Positions 12,780 to 24,677 of a stretch of DNA of 64,000 nt are shown one piece after another (position 1 is the stretch's first letter; every line of letters begins with the position of its first letter). This DNA is from Isoetes taiwanensis. Its lineage: Eukaryota > Streptophyta > Lycopodiopsida > Isoetales > Isoetaceae. The stretch covers positions 8,926,992-8,990,991 of the forward strand of contig JAJEKV010000058.1 of the NCBI GenBank assembly GCA_021234155.1. Direction: 5' to 3'. The notes beneath the pieces are model-generated. The model did no database searches and was not told where the DNA came from. It was given only the letters and a program-made list of their open reading frames with translations. The position numbers and the translations under genes were made by a program.

Positions 12780-14440
12780 ATGGGGCATCAGCATGAAAGG
12801 GATGTATTGAATAGCCAACAAAACCCAAAGACTATTATATCACAAATACACTATTGTCTCTACTCTATTCTTTTAAGTTTTAACATAATGCAGATGACAC
12901 AATTGTTTTTCCTCGTGCATGGGAACAATAGCTTGATAACTTTTCTTGAGGCTATGGATAGATGTGGAAAGGTTTCGGTGTTTGTTTCAACAGATCTAAA
13001 TGTGCAATCATCCTATATATCCGTGAGATAGGGGATTTCTGGTATCAATGTAATAGGAAAGTTTTGCCATTAAAGATCCTAGGGCCCCTGTAGCTTTAAA
13101 TAGCTCCCATACATGGCTTATGGACCCAATATTGACAAGAATGGAGAAAAGCTCACTCTATCTCTTGCAAGTCGTGGTTGAGGTTGCTAACACTATCGTA
13201 GCAAGCAAGCACTAATGTTTTTTCCCTCAGCTATAGTCGATATGGCTTCATACAAGATGATTGAGTCGGCCATCAGGAAGTTTATTTGGCAAGGAGTTCA
13301 TAAAATAGCTTGGTTAGATCTGGATTAAGTCCAGGGAAACATGGGGGACTTGATGTAAAGACCTTTTATCCAAGTACAAGCCTTGGTCAGCAGAAGATGA
13401 TTTGGGAGAGCTCTTTACTCATCTAAACCTTCACAGCCCTGGAACCTGATTCAATATTAGATTGAAGAGTCATATCCGGGTGGAAGTAAACTATAAAGCA
13501 TCTTCTTCCGACTTTTTTTCAGCTCACCCCATGCTCTAATACTCTTATATTCTAAGAAGAATGCTAAAGGCATGAATCAAGCTACCCCTGCTTTTAGACC
13601 TCAATAATTGATGCTAAATGTAAGGGGAAATAAACTTATTTTGGCACCCCGCTTTGGCTCCTGAAAAAAAAAAAAAAAAAAAAAAAAAATGTAGGTTGTC
13701 TTTCCCTACATCATCCACAAAATATATGCAAGCACCAGCCTTAGATAATTTTGGGGATTTAAGAAATGATGATGATAATAGATGATTAACCCGCAAGAGA
13801 TCGAAAGCACGAGCCAAAAGATACAACTCGACAAGAAGATATTCCTAAAAAGTAATCGGATCTAGTATCCAATCCATCAGGCTTCTTTTAAAACCATTGA
13901 ACTCAAAAATAATAAAGACTTTTATGTTGTCAAGAAAATTTATGCTATTCTTATAGACCGGGGTTTCATCTTGTGCTTGTGTGGCTTGTTCTTCATCGAG
14001 CCTCAATGTCCAAAGGGCCAAATATATGGACATGGACTTTTTCAATTAAATTGGGGATTCAAATGATATCCTTTGAATCCTAATAGTGGATCAAGATCTG
14101 AATCAATACCGGGCAGTAACTCTTACTTGTCGATGGATAATTTGGGAAATAGAGGAATCTAGTGGCCATGGAAAGGAAAGTCCAAACTTGATTTGATCAA
14201 ACCCAAACTTTTGGCCCTTCAAGAAATACCCACTGCCCATAAAAGTTTTGAAAGGGACTAAATATGATAAGGCTTTTTCTTGGAATCGTGGGTTGGAAAA
14301 ATTCCAAAGCCTATATAATTTTTTTGTTTTGATCCTAACTAATGTTGATGGTTTGTTGCACGTAACAGCAGAGGAGGCTGAATATGATGGGAGCTCCTAT
14401 CAAATGGCTGGGTAATGTTGAAGAGGAGAAAAACATACTA
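12780..14440 (+). mobile_element. Plus-strand L1-type LINE 3' half (copy A, decayed)
   Basis: This is a degraded counterpart of 29520-31185. The RT segment after the catalytic motif is readable (FLEAMDRCGKVS, then SKCAIILYIQEIGISGINV in parts). So is the later block RKFIWQGVHKIAWLD. Copy A has more frame changes than the other two copies, an A-tract insertion at about 13663-13689, and no clean YADD codons. Confidence 0.65.
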
Positions 14441-14566
14441 CAGGTTGAAGATGAACATCTCTTCCTCCTTAAAAGTGAAAATGATATAAACGGTAATAGA
14501 AAAGGGAAGCTAGGTTCTCATGATGTTGGATTATTTTCTTCAGTTGTATGTAACTACTAGATGAAA

Positions 14567-16476
14567 TGAAAATTTTATTAGTAAATCAAAACTTTGTCTT
14601 AATCAAAGAGATTGTCCAAATTCCATGGATGGCTCAAATTCTATGAGTGGCAAAATAGGATAATTCTTATTGATAAAAGCTCAATCAACGATTATCACTT
14701 TCAAATTGCTATGCATTAACAACATAAACCCCTAAGCAAAGATACTTAAATGGCATGCATGATTGGCGTTGTCTTTTTAAATGCCGCGTTAGAAAAGCTT
14801 GCTTTGGGAAGAAGCTTGTCGTTGACAAGGTTTAAAGCTTATAGTGACCGTTGACAAAGGCTATTGCTCTCATATTTACACACTTCTCAACGGGTAGAAT
14901 ATGCAACCAGGAATTATAATTTGCAGATAGGGACCAAGTTGCTTCTCTAAATGTAAGACAGAAATGAAGTAATGGACTACAATAGAAAGGTCTTTAGCAT
15001 CCCGCTAAGGACTGTCTCGGTTAGGATGGTGTTACTACTCTGGATGCTACCATTTGTTGGCTAGAATACTTGTTCCATGATGGTCTTTAGAAAAGTACAG
15101 TTTTGCTAGATTAGGCAATTGGAATATCGGGAAGTGCAATGGTTCGAGGGGATTCATTGTATGCGAGCTTTTTTTTTCTAAAAGCCTGCAAAACTAGAAA
15201 CAAGGTGTCTATCCAAGCCCAAGCTGCTCTTTCATATGTAGTGTTATTGGACTCAATGGTGGTTTCTTGCCTGGCAAGTTCTTTGCCTTCTTTGCTACTC
15301 ATCACCTTGCTTTCCAATAAGATCTTCATGACACATTACATTTTTAAGATGCATCTTATTGTATTTGAGGCTAGTGTGGAAGATAGATAGATAGATAGTA
15401 TTTTTTACCGTCAACAGTCCCCTAAATGTCCAAGACTTTGAAAGATTGAGACTAATTTGGAAGACTTGGCTATTAGTGCAGCCTTTTCTTTGAAGAGTTG
15501 CAAGGCTTTGAGGTAACCATTGCGCATTGTGGCTGCAAACTTCTCGGCCTCATGGCCTATGCGAAAAATTATTGTAGAGTTATGAGAAAATGCAATTTTT
15601 TTAAGAATAAAAGGCACTCTGTTCAGATACATTAGATCTTTGCAGGACCTAAAGTGGTCGGAGCTATGGCTTCCCTGCAGCATGCCCTCAGGCGAGGATC
15701 TCGTAGAACAGGGCGAGGATGTGGTTCTTTAACAGCATTACACAGACAAGTCTTTTTGCCCCTGGACACAACGGAGTCGGGTACGTGGTTTTCTTAAATT
15801 GAAATACCCAGCAAACATCCCCCGTTTTCCAGCCTTCTTGAAACGAAACTAAAATATTGGCAACCTTCTGGAAACAGGGGGTGCTTAGACATCCCGCATA
15901 TGTTAGGTTATCCATGGCTGGTATTCTATACCTTGTTGTGTAGTGCAGGAATTCTAGAACTGAAGGCGAGAAAAGGTGTAAAAAGCTAATTTCATTACGT
16001 TCTCCATCGCATATTTATTTTCATATCAAGATTCATTGTGAATCAAATCGTCACACAGTCAATTCTAAAGGTTTTAGAAACGTTGTTATGGCTTGATGTT
16101 CTTGTCGAAATTCTCAAGCTATTGAGGGCATGATCATGCTATGATATAGCAGCTTTACACCCAAAAAGTTACTCTAACAGAATATATAGTCGATTACTGT
16201 TGTAAAGGTGATAAGTATTGCTTATATATCCATCAATGTCTTACTTTGAAATGTGACGGGCCTGATAGATAAGATGTGACAAGATCAAGTCTTTACTTTC
16301 AAGCCTGAATACTGTTTGTGTATACTTTGGTATTGTCCATAACTGGTCATTGCTGTCAATCAGAGAAATCAAAGAATTATGAATATTATTGCCTTCAGGG
16401 CAGAAGCAGTAAGATTGTTCTACTAGTTTGCTCCATGTCTCTCTTGTTTGCTAATGCTTAATGGTCTATTGATCAG
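14567..16476. other. Unique spacer upstream of NDUFA9 copy B
   Basis: This stretch is present once in the window because it separates blocks A and B. It should contain the promoter and first exon of the copy B NDUFA9 gene, but I could not place the presequence exon. A GATA microsatellite lies at about 15383-15400. Minus-strand frames at 15111-15915 are listed separately. Confidence 0.5.
15111..15915 (-). CDS. Cluster of unidentified minus-strand frames
   Basis: Three minus-strand frames lie head to tail: 15688-15915 (containing SFQEGWKTGDVCWVFQFKK), 15411-15683 (containing KFAATMRNGYLKALQLFKEK) and 15111-15329 (containing TYERAAWAWIDTLFLVLQAF). Composition and length are compatible with exons or relics of one gene running away from NDUFA9. 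I recognise no family and no clear splice sites, so this may be chance. On the plus strand 15139-15390 is an overlapping alternative. Confidence 0.25.
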
Positions 16477-19292
16477 GAAATTATGTCCAAGGGATTCGCT
16501 TTGCCTCAGTATTGACTACCAAAAGCGGACATTTAACTGTCAAAGGAACTGGAGGAAGATCGTCTGTAAGGTGAATTATGTGGCAATCAGCATGCAAGTG
16601 ACGTTTGTGGTATTCATCCTTATGTGGCGAGATTTGGTTGACAGTTTAGCTATTAATTCTTCGCCGTACTGCACCTTCTGCAAATGTTTTTCCTTTTTTC
16701 CCATTGCCCTAGTAAAGTTGAATTATTATGTGGCTACCCTAATATCAAGATTGACTCGAAATCGTAAATGCGTATTTTATATCAAAGATTATTCTGGATT
16801 AAAAAAAACAGGCTTTTCAAAATGAAATAGAAGTTAATCTTTCATTTCGTGCCTTTCAGCAGCTTAGATGGAAAATCTACTAAAAGCCTTATGTGCCATT
16901 TTTGGTTCCATTTGTGAAAAGAAAGTCAAAGTTTAGATGTTTGTTTGGAAGAAATGAGCTTAATGATTTTAGGATTAATTTGAGCTTAGTATCTTGAAAC
17001 ATTTCGAGATTAGATGAATTCTGATCAAAGGTACTTCTACATATGGGTTCAGCTTGTAGGACCCTCTCGGGGCTCTAGTTTAGATACACAACAGTTAGAA
17101 TAAACTTAGTCATTGATGCTTTTTGTGATAGCATGTTGTAACATTGTGATCCTTTTGTGTGGCAAATGCAGTGGGGTGGTTGCAACAGTTTTTGGTGCAA
17201 CTGGATTTCTTGGTCGTTATGTCGTGCAACAGCTTGGTAACTTTTTGTGTTTTTCCTCTAATTTTAGTTAGAGTACGTTACTGCAAAGTTTACAATTGAG
17301 TCATGGCAAATGAGATTTATATTCTGGAGAGGGCATTTGAGATTGATATTTTTGTGTTTGAATCCCTGTAGCCAGGATGGGGTCTCAGCTGATGATCCCA
17401 TATAGAGGTTTGGAGGATAATCCTCGGCATTTAAAGTTGATGGGTGACCTGGGTCAGGCAATTATCTTCCTATGAACAAAATGCTTTTTATTTCGAGATT
17501 GTGCAGATGCTAAGCGATGCAGTGACATATTGTTCTTATTGACAGATTGTGCCAATGAGGTGCAATATACGAGATGATGAATCTATAAAAGCAGCTATTG
17601 CGAACTCCAATGTTGTTATTAACCTTATTGGTAAATCTTTGGACTTCACAGTTCTATTGTCCACGTAATACCTGTGTCTTATGCCTAAAATTTCTTTGGT
17701 TTCCAAACTATAGGCAGAGATTATGAGACACGTAACTTCAGCTTTGAGGAGGTTAATGTTGGCATAGCAGAGCGAATAGCTCGGGTGTGTGATGATCTAT
17801 TATCCTTAAATAGTAGATGGCTACGCATTGTAGTTTGCGTAGACCATTAGCTCAGTACCAGCCTTACATAGAAATTAAGTTTTTTAGAAGGCATTACATT
17901 AAAGGCATGTTACCAATTAGTCATTTATTCCTGTGCATGTTTTGCCGCAGTTATCACAGGAACATGGAGGTATAAGTCGATATGTGCAGGTCTCTTGTCT
18001 TGGAGCATCTGAATCATCACCGTCAAAGTTGTTAAGAACTAAGTTCATGGGAGAAACTGCAACGCAGACCAGATTTCCTGCAGTATGTACTACATGACAC
18101 CTTCAAGCATGCAGTAGTCAGTTGTTTTGGCGTATATGTTCACGTTTATAGATGCTTGGTTTTATATCACTGGGTCTCTGATGTCTTCTTGTGGATAACT
18201 CTTGTCACAGGCAACTATCATAAGGCCAGCACCCTTGTTTGGGACAGAGGATCGTTTTCTAAATAGATGGGCTATATTTGCAAAAAGATATCCGTATGTT
18301 CCCATAATTGGCTCAGGCGAAACAAAGTATGCAACTTTACTCTCTTAGGAGAATACTTTTATGCAGGTCATCTGGGCTTGATCCGTTCCATGCTCAATCA
18401 TTTGCAATAATGATTCTTACTAATCACTAAGTTTTCTTTTTGAATCCTTGTAATTTGCATTATGCATTTTGTCCTTGCAGTTCATATCCTCACGTGCATG
18501 CCATGTAGATGAGCATGCTGATATATTTAGATGGTATTTCCTCTGTGTTTTCTTGGCTGGTACTTATGATGGGTACATACTATGTAGGTTGCAGCCTGTA
18601 AATGTAATGGATGTTGGAGCTGCAATTGTTGCAGTTGTAAAGGACCATGATGGCACATCTGTTGGGAAGGTTTTTGAGCTTGGAGGACCAGATGTTTTTA
18701 CTATTAATGAGCTGGTATTTCTGTTCCCTGTATTACATGTCCATTACTGCATACCAGTGTCTAACAAATATGCGTTATGCAGGTACACAAGGTCTTTGAA
18801 GTTATAAGAGACAATCCGCGTACCATCCACATTTTTGAACCGATTGCTCAGGTATGCAATCAAATGCTTCGGGCTATAATTTAGATGATAGATGGGGTAA
18901 TAAAGTACCACATTCAATTATGACTCACAGGGAGGGTCTTTTCTTGTATAGATGTTGGCAGCTCCAAGAGAATTCCTGTATAAAAAACTCCCTGTTCCTC
19001 TATCACCATTTTACCCATTTTATAAAGACTACATTGAAGCTCTAAAAGTCGATCAAGTTGTATCTCCAAGCTGTGGGTGCCTATTCATTACACTTGGTTA
19101 GTTTCTGTCTGTAAAGGCATGGATATCGCTAATTTGTTTTTGTGTCTTTCACCAGCCTTGGGATTTGAAAGCTTAGGTGTTCAGCCGCGTGCATTGAAAG
19201 GTATTGCGGTTGAGTATCTTTATGCTTATAGACAGGGTGGTCCTTCTGTGGGGAAGACAGTAGGAGAAACAACAGCCGGAGCTGGATATTAG
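16477..19292 (+). CDS. NDUFA9: NDUFA9-like mitochondrial complex I 39 kDa subunit, copy B
   Basis: This is a subunit of the mitochondrial NADH dehydrogenase, on the matrix side of complex I, related to extended short-chain dehydrogenases. Exons, all in consistent phase: 16477-16570 (HLTVKGTGGRSSVS, the conserved stretch before the Rossmann fold), 17172-17236 (GATGFLGRY nucleotide-binding motif), 17372-17457 (DNPRHLKLMGDLGQ), 17546-17630, 17714-17784 (GRDYETRNFSFEEV), 17951-18082 (RYVQVSCLGA), 18211-18326 (IIRPAPLFGTEDRF), 18588-18714 (FELGGPDVFTINEL), 18783-18851, 18952-19096 and 19156-19292 (stop TAG). The intron after 17457 has a GC donor; the others are GT-AG. The first exon, with start codon and mitochondrial presequence, was not found between 15916 and 16476. 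The exon ending at 19096 adds about eight residues (CGCLFITL) not expected from the family, so that donor choice is uncertain. The order and spacing of blocks match plant NDUFA9 proteins well. Confidence 0.9.
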
Positions 19293-20935
19293 TCACAAGA
19301 AGTTTGATGTCAAATAAAAAGCATACAGAACTGGTGGTTTGAAATCATCCCCAGCGTCAAATTCTCCTCGAGTCTTTCTTGGACATGAAAATTCGTAATT
19401 GGTTTGATTGAGCAAGAGGGGATTGATTGTTGAGCAAGATTTGAGAGAAGCTGTGCCGTTGTACAAGACCGGGGACAGAAGTGTCCAGGTATTGTATGCA
19501 AACTGAACTTAATAAGCTTGTGTTGACCCACTCATTTGTATAGAGATAAAGTACACATTACTCAGGACATGGTGTTTAAAAATTTATGCACCTAGCTTGG
19601 CAGGGCCGCAAATGCATACGTCCACCATCATTTTGCAGGTTTGAGACCATTGTTTCCCAGGATGGTTTCACAACCTCGACTTCCCATGTTAATCTAATCA
19701 CAGACTATTTATTAAGTTAACGTGCCAACAAGAGATGTTAAATCATGGGCTAGCTTGGTTTTTTCCATAAAATAGATCTAGACTTCCCCCCAGATTATAC
19801 ATGTTTCTGGTCAGAAAACTGGATTATGAAGTGACCTATCACAACGACACTCTTGTACAATGGTTTACCATATACTTCCACAAGGTCAAAAAACGTTTTT
19901 TTATTGCCCCTCGAGGGCAAGTCTCAGATATTTACGTGGTTTGGATTGTTACAAGTATATTTTAGATTAAGGATTGAGATTTGTTATGGAGAGTGTTAAT
20001 CTTTTTTTTGGTGGCAATTAGATATTGGTGTACGTATTTATAGAGTTGTAATTTTAAAACTAGTTAGGAGCTTTACTTATTCACATCTAGGATGGAGATA
20101 ATTCTAACTTTATAATAAATTCTTCCAATTGGGTTGGGTTGAGGCAGCACCTTTGGTCTATTATGTACATATTGTATGTATCTCTGCCATCTCTGTTAAG
20201 TGGGTACCTCTGTTAAGTTGATACTTGAGAGACAATGTATTACTTGCTCTACATGCAATATGCTTCGAGTATTGGTGCTTGTTAGAAATAATCTAATCTT
20301 CATTAGACATGGGAACGACCACAAGTTAGAAACAATCTAATTTTCATTATACATAGGAACTATAATGACCTGTCATGCCTTGTTGACTTGCTCATTTGGC
20401 TAATCCTTATTAAGAATTTAGGATAAAATAGGGTAGAATAGAAATCTCAACGCCCACAAAGACAATGGCCATGAGACGAGACATAACATGGGTAATAAGC
20501 CCAATGAAAATCAAAACAGGACTTGAAGATCCAAAATTGCCGTAACATGTTCCTCACTTTACAAACTTAATTCTATGGTGCCAGATAGGTAGGTAGGTGG
20601 ATAGATAGGGTTTTTAATGTCCACAAAGACTAAATTGGCCATAGGACCTAAAAGGGGCATGAAAGTTCAAAAAGTATAAAGAAAAAATAATGGTAATGCT
20701 AATGGTAATTTTGTACTATGTTGAAGAGAATTAGAATTAAATGAATTTTATTGTCAACGGAGACCAATAGGCCTATGAACCCAATAGAAAAGCACATCAA
20801 ATATATTACTATCAGGATAAAATACCCCCTAACCCAAAGGGTTTTTGAGGGAATGATCTTGGAGGTAATAAATATGCTGATAAATTGTACAATGATACAT
20901 TTCAATGTACTCTTTGAGCATTGGTCCATGATTTC
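19293..20935. other. Intergenic sequence 3' of NDUFA9 copy B
   Basis: This is the copy B counterpart of 2493-4131, with the same poly(A)-like signal, the same diverged 45-bp duplication (about 20280-20360) and the same microsatellite near 20583. I see no gene. Confidence 0.6.
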
Positions 20936-21185
20936 CTAGAGATATAATCCTAGTAACCCCATTGAATCTGTGTCCATCACCACATGGAGCAGGTGGTTAA
21001 GCGAGGACCAAAGATAATGTCTTAGGGATGTAGTTGAATACCGGGGCGATTCGAATAGTGTGACATTCGTCTTCAGTGACTCCCAATTGGCAACACTGAC
21101 AAAGCGTGTCATTGTGCACCTCCCAAACCCATCTGCCTGTCTCAATTTGAAGGCGAAACGCGTCTATGTGTATTGAAGCTATCAA
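20936..21185 (-). mobile_element. LINE 3' remnant with C-terminal zinc finger (copy B)
   Basis: This is the copy B counterpart of 4132-4383. The segment IETGRWVWEVHNDTLCQCC and the following ECHTI stretch are kept. The part after the histidine differs from copy A and is read in two overlapping frames, so one copy has a small indel here. Confidence 0.6.
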
Positions 21186-21539
21186 TTTCCGCTTCTTTAT
21201 GGGCAGATCTTCTACCGCTAATCTACTATAATCGCTAATCCTCTATAATCGCTAATCCTGACCATCTAAAAAGGGCATATTCTCAATGATATGCCCTATC
21301 CCTAAACCAGAACCGTCGAACCCGAGTCAAGGTGGGGTCAAAACCCCATTTCCACGTCACCCTAAGGTGCACGAGAATGTATTCGATTGGAGTCAACTGC
21401 GTACATACACAAGTACCAACCATCTGAACCTGTTCTGCAAACATACAGTTAAAGCAGCGTGTCTGCTATGAATCAATATTGTGCACAACTATGTGACTTG
21501 CAAAAGATTTCACGGGGATCCGCTCTACATGCAAGCCCA

Positions 21540-22005
21540 ATCCTAACCTACCGCACATGCTCTTTGCAGTTCATAACATAATAAACAAACAAATAAGACA
21601 ATGAAGCGGGAGGAGTTGAACCTCATTTGGCGAAAACCAAATACTCGATGCTTCACAAACAACTCAACTTTGTTTTGCCTCCTAAATGCATGGCGAACCT
21701 CATTCTCTTGACGAATCAATCAGACCAACCCGCCGCACATGTTCTGAGACCTCCATTCATTGTCGAAGAATGGGCTCCTATGCATCCACCGCCATTCTCG
21801 CCAACAAGAAGAAAGAAACAAAGAACACAATGAAGCACGGGGAGTTGAAATTTCGCATGATACAGCTGCGGCATAGATAGAGGAAGCATGGGGATTTGAA
21901 CCCCCGCCAAAAGGCGCCCGAAAAACCTCAAAATCAAACACCATCTCGCCAAACCGGACAACACCGGGCGAAAAACACACAAGCACAAGAAGGAAGAGGG
22001 CTTAA
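21540..22005 (-). mobile_element. tRNA-derived SINE-like cluster (copy B)
   Basis: This is the copy B counterpart. The B-box lies at 21890-21905 (complement of ggggatttgaaccccc) and the A-box complement 'ccatctcgccaaa' at 21941-21953. A second B-box-like site lies near 21612-21622. The A-to-B spacing is typical of tRNA-related SINE heads. The copies differ by several small indels. Confidence 0.55.
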
Positions 22006-23900
22006 AAGACAAAACGAAATCATATTTCTTGCCTATGGCGGAAATCGAACATGCTCTTGGCTATGGCAGAAGGAAGGATGTCGGATTACGATCGCGTGCC
22101 CTCTCGTGCCACTGAACCCTCCCATTAACTCCATATTTATTGTTGCGGAATCGATTTGAATCGCGGCCGCTCTCAACCCCGGAAAAAGTCTGCCATGGCC
22201 AAGCAGCCGCCCACGGAAGAACTCCGCCATGCCCTGCCCTGACGCCCAAATTCGACACGAATCCCACTTTCCTAATACAGAAAGGAAAAAAAATGGCACA
22301 CCTTATTGGCACACCTTATAAAACCCACACCACATTTACTGACATCAGTATAATACTATTTTGGCATACGAATACACCCTTAAACCATGCACAATCATAT
22401 GTAATACCACACCCAAACAACATTTTGGGAACTTAATTCTTTAGTTTGTACCTGTATATACTTGTGCTCCATCGCTACTCCATTCCGGCATCCACTCCAT
22501 CGCGACTCGATTTCGGCATCCACTCCATCGGGAGAGGTATTGGAAGAGTTTGATGCAGGAGACGCCTGTGCCTTGTGGGCATACATATGGGTAGGAAACT
22601 AGCCGCGTGTGATCTGCTGCTTCTGCCAATATCAATGGCTGCCAGATTGTGCAGACCTTCGAGCTCTGGTGAGGCCATTTAGGGTCTGGAGGTTCGAATC
22701 CTCCGGCCTCTGTTTCTAGTGACGAAGCTTCCAAACTGTGTATGATGCTCTGCTTTTTTTATTATCCTTGGGAAGTTTAGAAGCATGAATAGTGGTCCGA
22801 TACTTATTCCAGATAGGCAGCTTCGATATGGCTGCCATAGCTGCAAGAACACAGGGACAATCTTGGCTTCTTATTCCTCACCCAAATCTGTAGACGTCGT
22901 CTGTGCCATGGCCTTCTTCAAAACTGGATAATGCTGAAGACGCTTATGCCTTGTTACGGCTATACTTTGACCTAGAATGATCTGTAAGCTTGTTACCATG
23001 GTTGTTTTTGTCTACTCTCTGCTACTGTAAGGGTCAGGAAGCCGCATCTGCAAGAGCTTTCTACACAATTCAAGCCTGAAGTAAAAAATAAAGGGCTTCT
23101 AGTTGGCTGTTTCTAAGGCTCACAAATCGGCCAACTTGGAACAAATCGGCAATGCCTCCCCTAAAAATTTAGTAGGCTGATTAGGTAATATGATAAGAAG
23201 CTTCGCATTTTCAGTATTTGATGCTGCAATCTTGGCATCCTTTGACCATGTGAACAACAAAAAATTTTCATAGCATGAGCAGCAAAGCATGCATGCCAAA
23301 GATCTAGGGGAGGGTGCCCATGAAGCGCCCACTTAAGGAAACAAATGTTATTATGATCGACTAATTTTTTTTAACTCCTCCTTCTAACATACCATAATGA
23401 AGATTGGGTCTTTAGCTTTCAATTGATCCCATACATCAGAGTTTTTGATAAATTTGGAGTTCGCTACGAAGGTTTTAAGTCAGAAGGCTAATTTAACCCA
23501 AATAGACCACATGTGCCCTTCAGTAGACCATTAAGTGCCCTTCAATGGACCACTAAGTACCCTTTAATGGACTACTTGGGACCTTCAATAGACCACATAG
23601 GACCTTTAATAGCCAACTCCTTACTTGCTATGTACCTGTCGTTTCTACAAAAAAAAAAAAAAAAAAAAAAAAATTCATTATACATCAATTTTTTTTACAG
23701 ATTTATGTCTTGCACTATTCTAGAGGCCTGGCATGGCCTTAATTGCCCACCAAACCGTAAGGACTTCGACAAGGTCTAACAACAATCTGAAAACCATCCA
23801 GGCAACACACCTTGTTCGAAAAAAACCAAAACATGACCACAACGTTTATGAATGTGAGAAATAATTTACAAAAGTATTGGCAGAAGATGCGACCCTTTTA
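22006..23900. other. Gene-poor stretch of copy B
   Basis: This is the copy B counterpart of 5201-7080. The T-arm-like stem is at about 22690-22706. The conserved 28-codon frame TSSVPWPSSKLDNAEDAYAL and onward ends at 22980. The degenerate 'agaccac...cccttcaa' repeat lies at about 23503-23610, and a long A-tract at 23648-23673. No complete gene is recognised. Confidence 0.5.
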
Positions 23901-23904
23901 TTTC

Positions 23905-24276
23905 TCAGACAACAAATGAAAAACCTTTTATCTCTTTGTCTGCACCAAGCAAGGCATTTGCCATTTTTTTTGCTAACTGAATTCCTTGTCTAATTGATGG
24001 TATTGTGTCAGTCTCATGCTGCTCAAAAATTGGTAAGAAAAGTTTCAAATTATTTAATATTTTGTTAGATTTGAAGGGCATATCTGTTTCCCAGTCTAGA
24101 GCGATGAACACTGCAATAACAAATTTGATTGCTTCCATTCTATCAAGTGCTTCCATTCTATCAAGTGCAGTTGGTGGTTTTGTGAGTTGTGCAGTTTGTG
24201 GTTTTGTGCAGTTGGTAGCTTTGGACTGAAAATTTTGCCGCAGGGATTCAACAGTAATGGTACTAGCTGAGGACAT
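23905..24276 (-). CDS. Unidentified 123-codon frame (possible gene fragment)
   Basis: The frame starts MSSASTITVESLRQNFQSK. It has a short imperfect repeat (two ALDRMEA units around residues 42-53), and its C-terminal half is predicted helical with spaced leucines (NNLKLFLPIFEQ, then SIRQGIQLAKKMANALLG). I do not recognise a family. The helical half loosely recalls the N-terminal helical domains of some plant resistance proteins, but no diagnostic motif supports that. It is absent from copy A, where the region is scrambled by differences. It may be an exon, a relic or a chance frame. Confidence 0.3.
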   Translation of the reverse strand: MSSASTITVESLRQNFQSKATNCTKPQTAQLTKPPTALDRMEALDRMEAIKFVIAVFIALDWETDMPFKSNKILNNLKLFLPIFEQHETDTIPSIRQGIQLAKKMANALLGADKEIKGFSFVV

Positions 24277-24524
24277 TTTTTATCTAGTAGGATTATTCTG
24301 AAGAACATTGGTGGACTGTTACGAAAATCAAGACATTGTGAGCTTCTGGTGGCAGAATGGAGAACCCAATCAAGAAGCTCGAGACCTCCTTCACAACCTA
24401 TGTAGTATTTCTGAAATGCTCCATTACAAGTGGAAATATCCTCACTTTGCCAAGAGTTTATTGAAAAGTCTTTTGCTAAGAAAATAAAAGGTAAAATGTG
24501 GCAAGCATTGCTTGGCCAGCATTT

Positions 24525-24677
24525 TCATTTGAGACTGATAGAGCTTGATGCACTCCTGTGTTTTGTCTTATAATTAATATCCAGCAATTGACGAAGCCTT
24601 AGAAGCACAGTAGGAAATTTATTCACCAATTGGAACTGCAATTGCGTAACTTCAGATTCTCTATCCACTGGCTCCAT
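24525..24677 (-). CDS. Short unidentified frame of 50 codons
   Basis: A minus-strand ATG frame begins MEPVDRESEVTQLQFQLVNK, continues with a leucine- and arginine-rich stretch (FPTVLLRLRQLL) and ends at TGA. It lies 250 bp upstream of the 123-codon minus-strand frame and could be an exon of the same decayed gene. No family is recognised, and copy A does not keep it. Confidence 0.2.
   Translation of the reverse strand: MEPVDRESEVTQLQFQLVNKFPTVLLRLRQLLDINYKTKHRSASSSISLK

Larger units (their letters stand above)
1..14566. repeat. Tandem block copy A (about 14.5 kb, left copy)
   Basis: This block matches positions 16794-31303 nearly base for base. The offset grows from 16793 at the left end to about 16804 by position 4000 through small indels. 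It contains NDUFA9-like exons, LINE and SINE fragments, a fold-back MITE and a LINE 3' half. The match stops after a shared 'ctagatgaaatg' near 14566. Copy A differs from copy B mainly by small substitutions and indels, heaviest between about 7000 and 10500. The true left boundary lies outside the window. A real segmental duplication and an assembly of two haplotypes end to end are both possible. Confidence 0.9.

Noticed and set aside
16448-16825. 125-codon plus-strand frame at the block junction
   Set aside because: It overlaps the NDUFA9 5' exon in a different frame and runs into the intron; the exon frame has clear homology.
23905-24276. Disease-resistance (RPW8/NLR-type) N-terminus
   Set aside because: Only a vague helical resemblance; no P-loop, leucine-rich repeats or diagnostic residues nearby.
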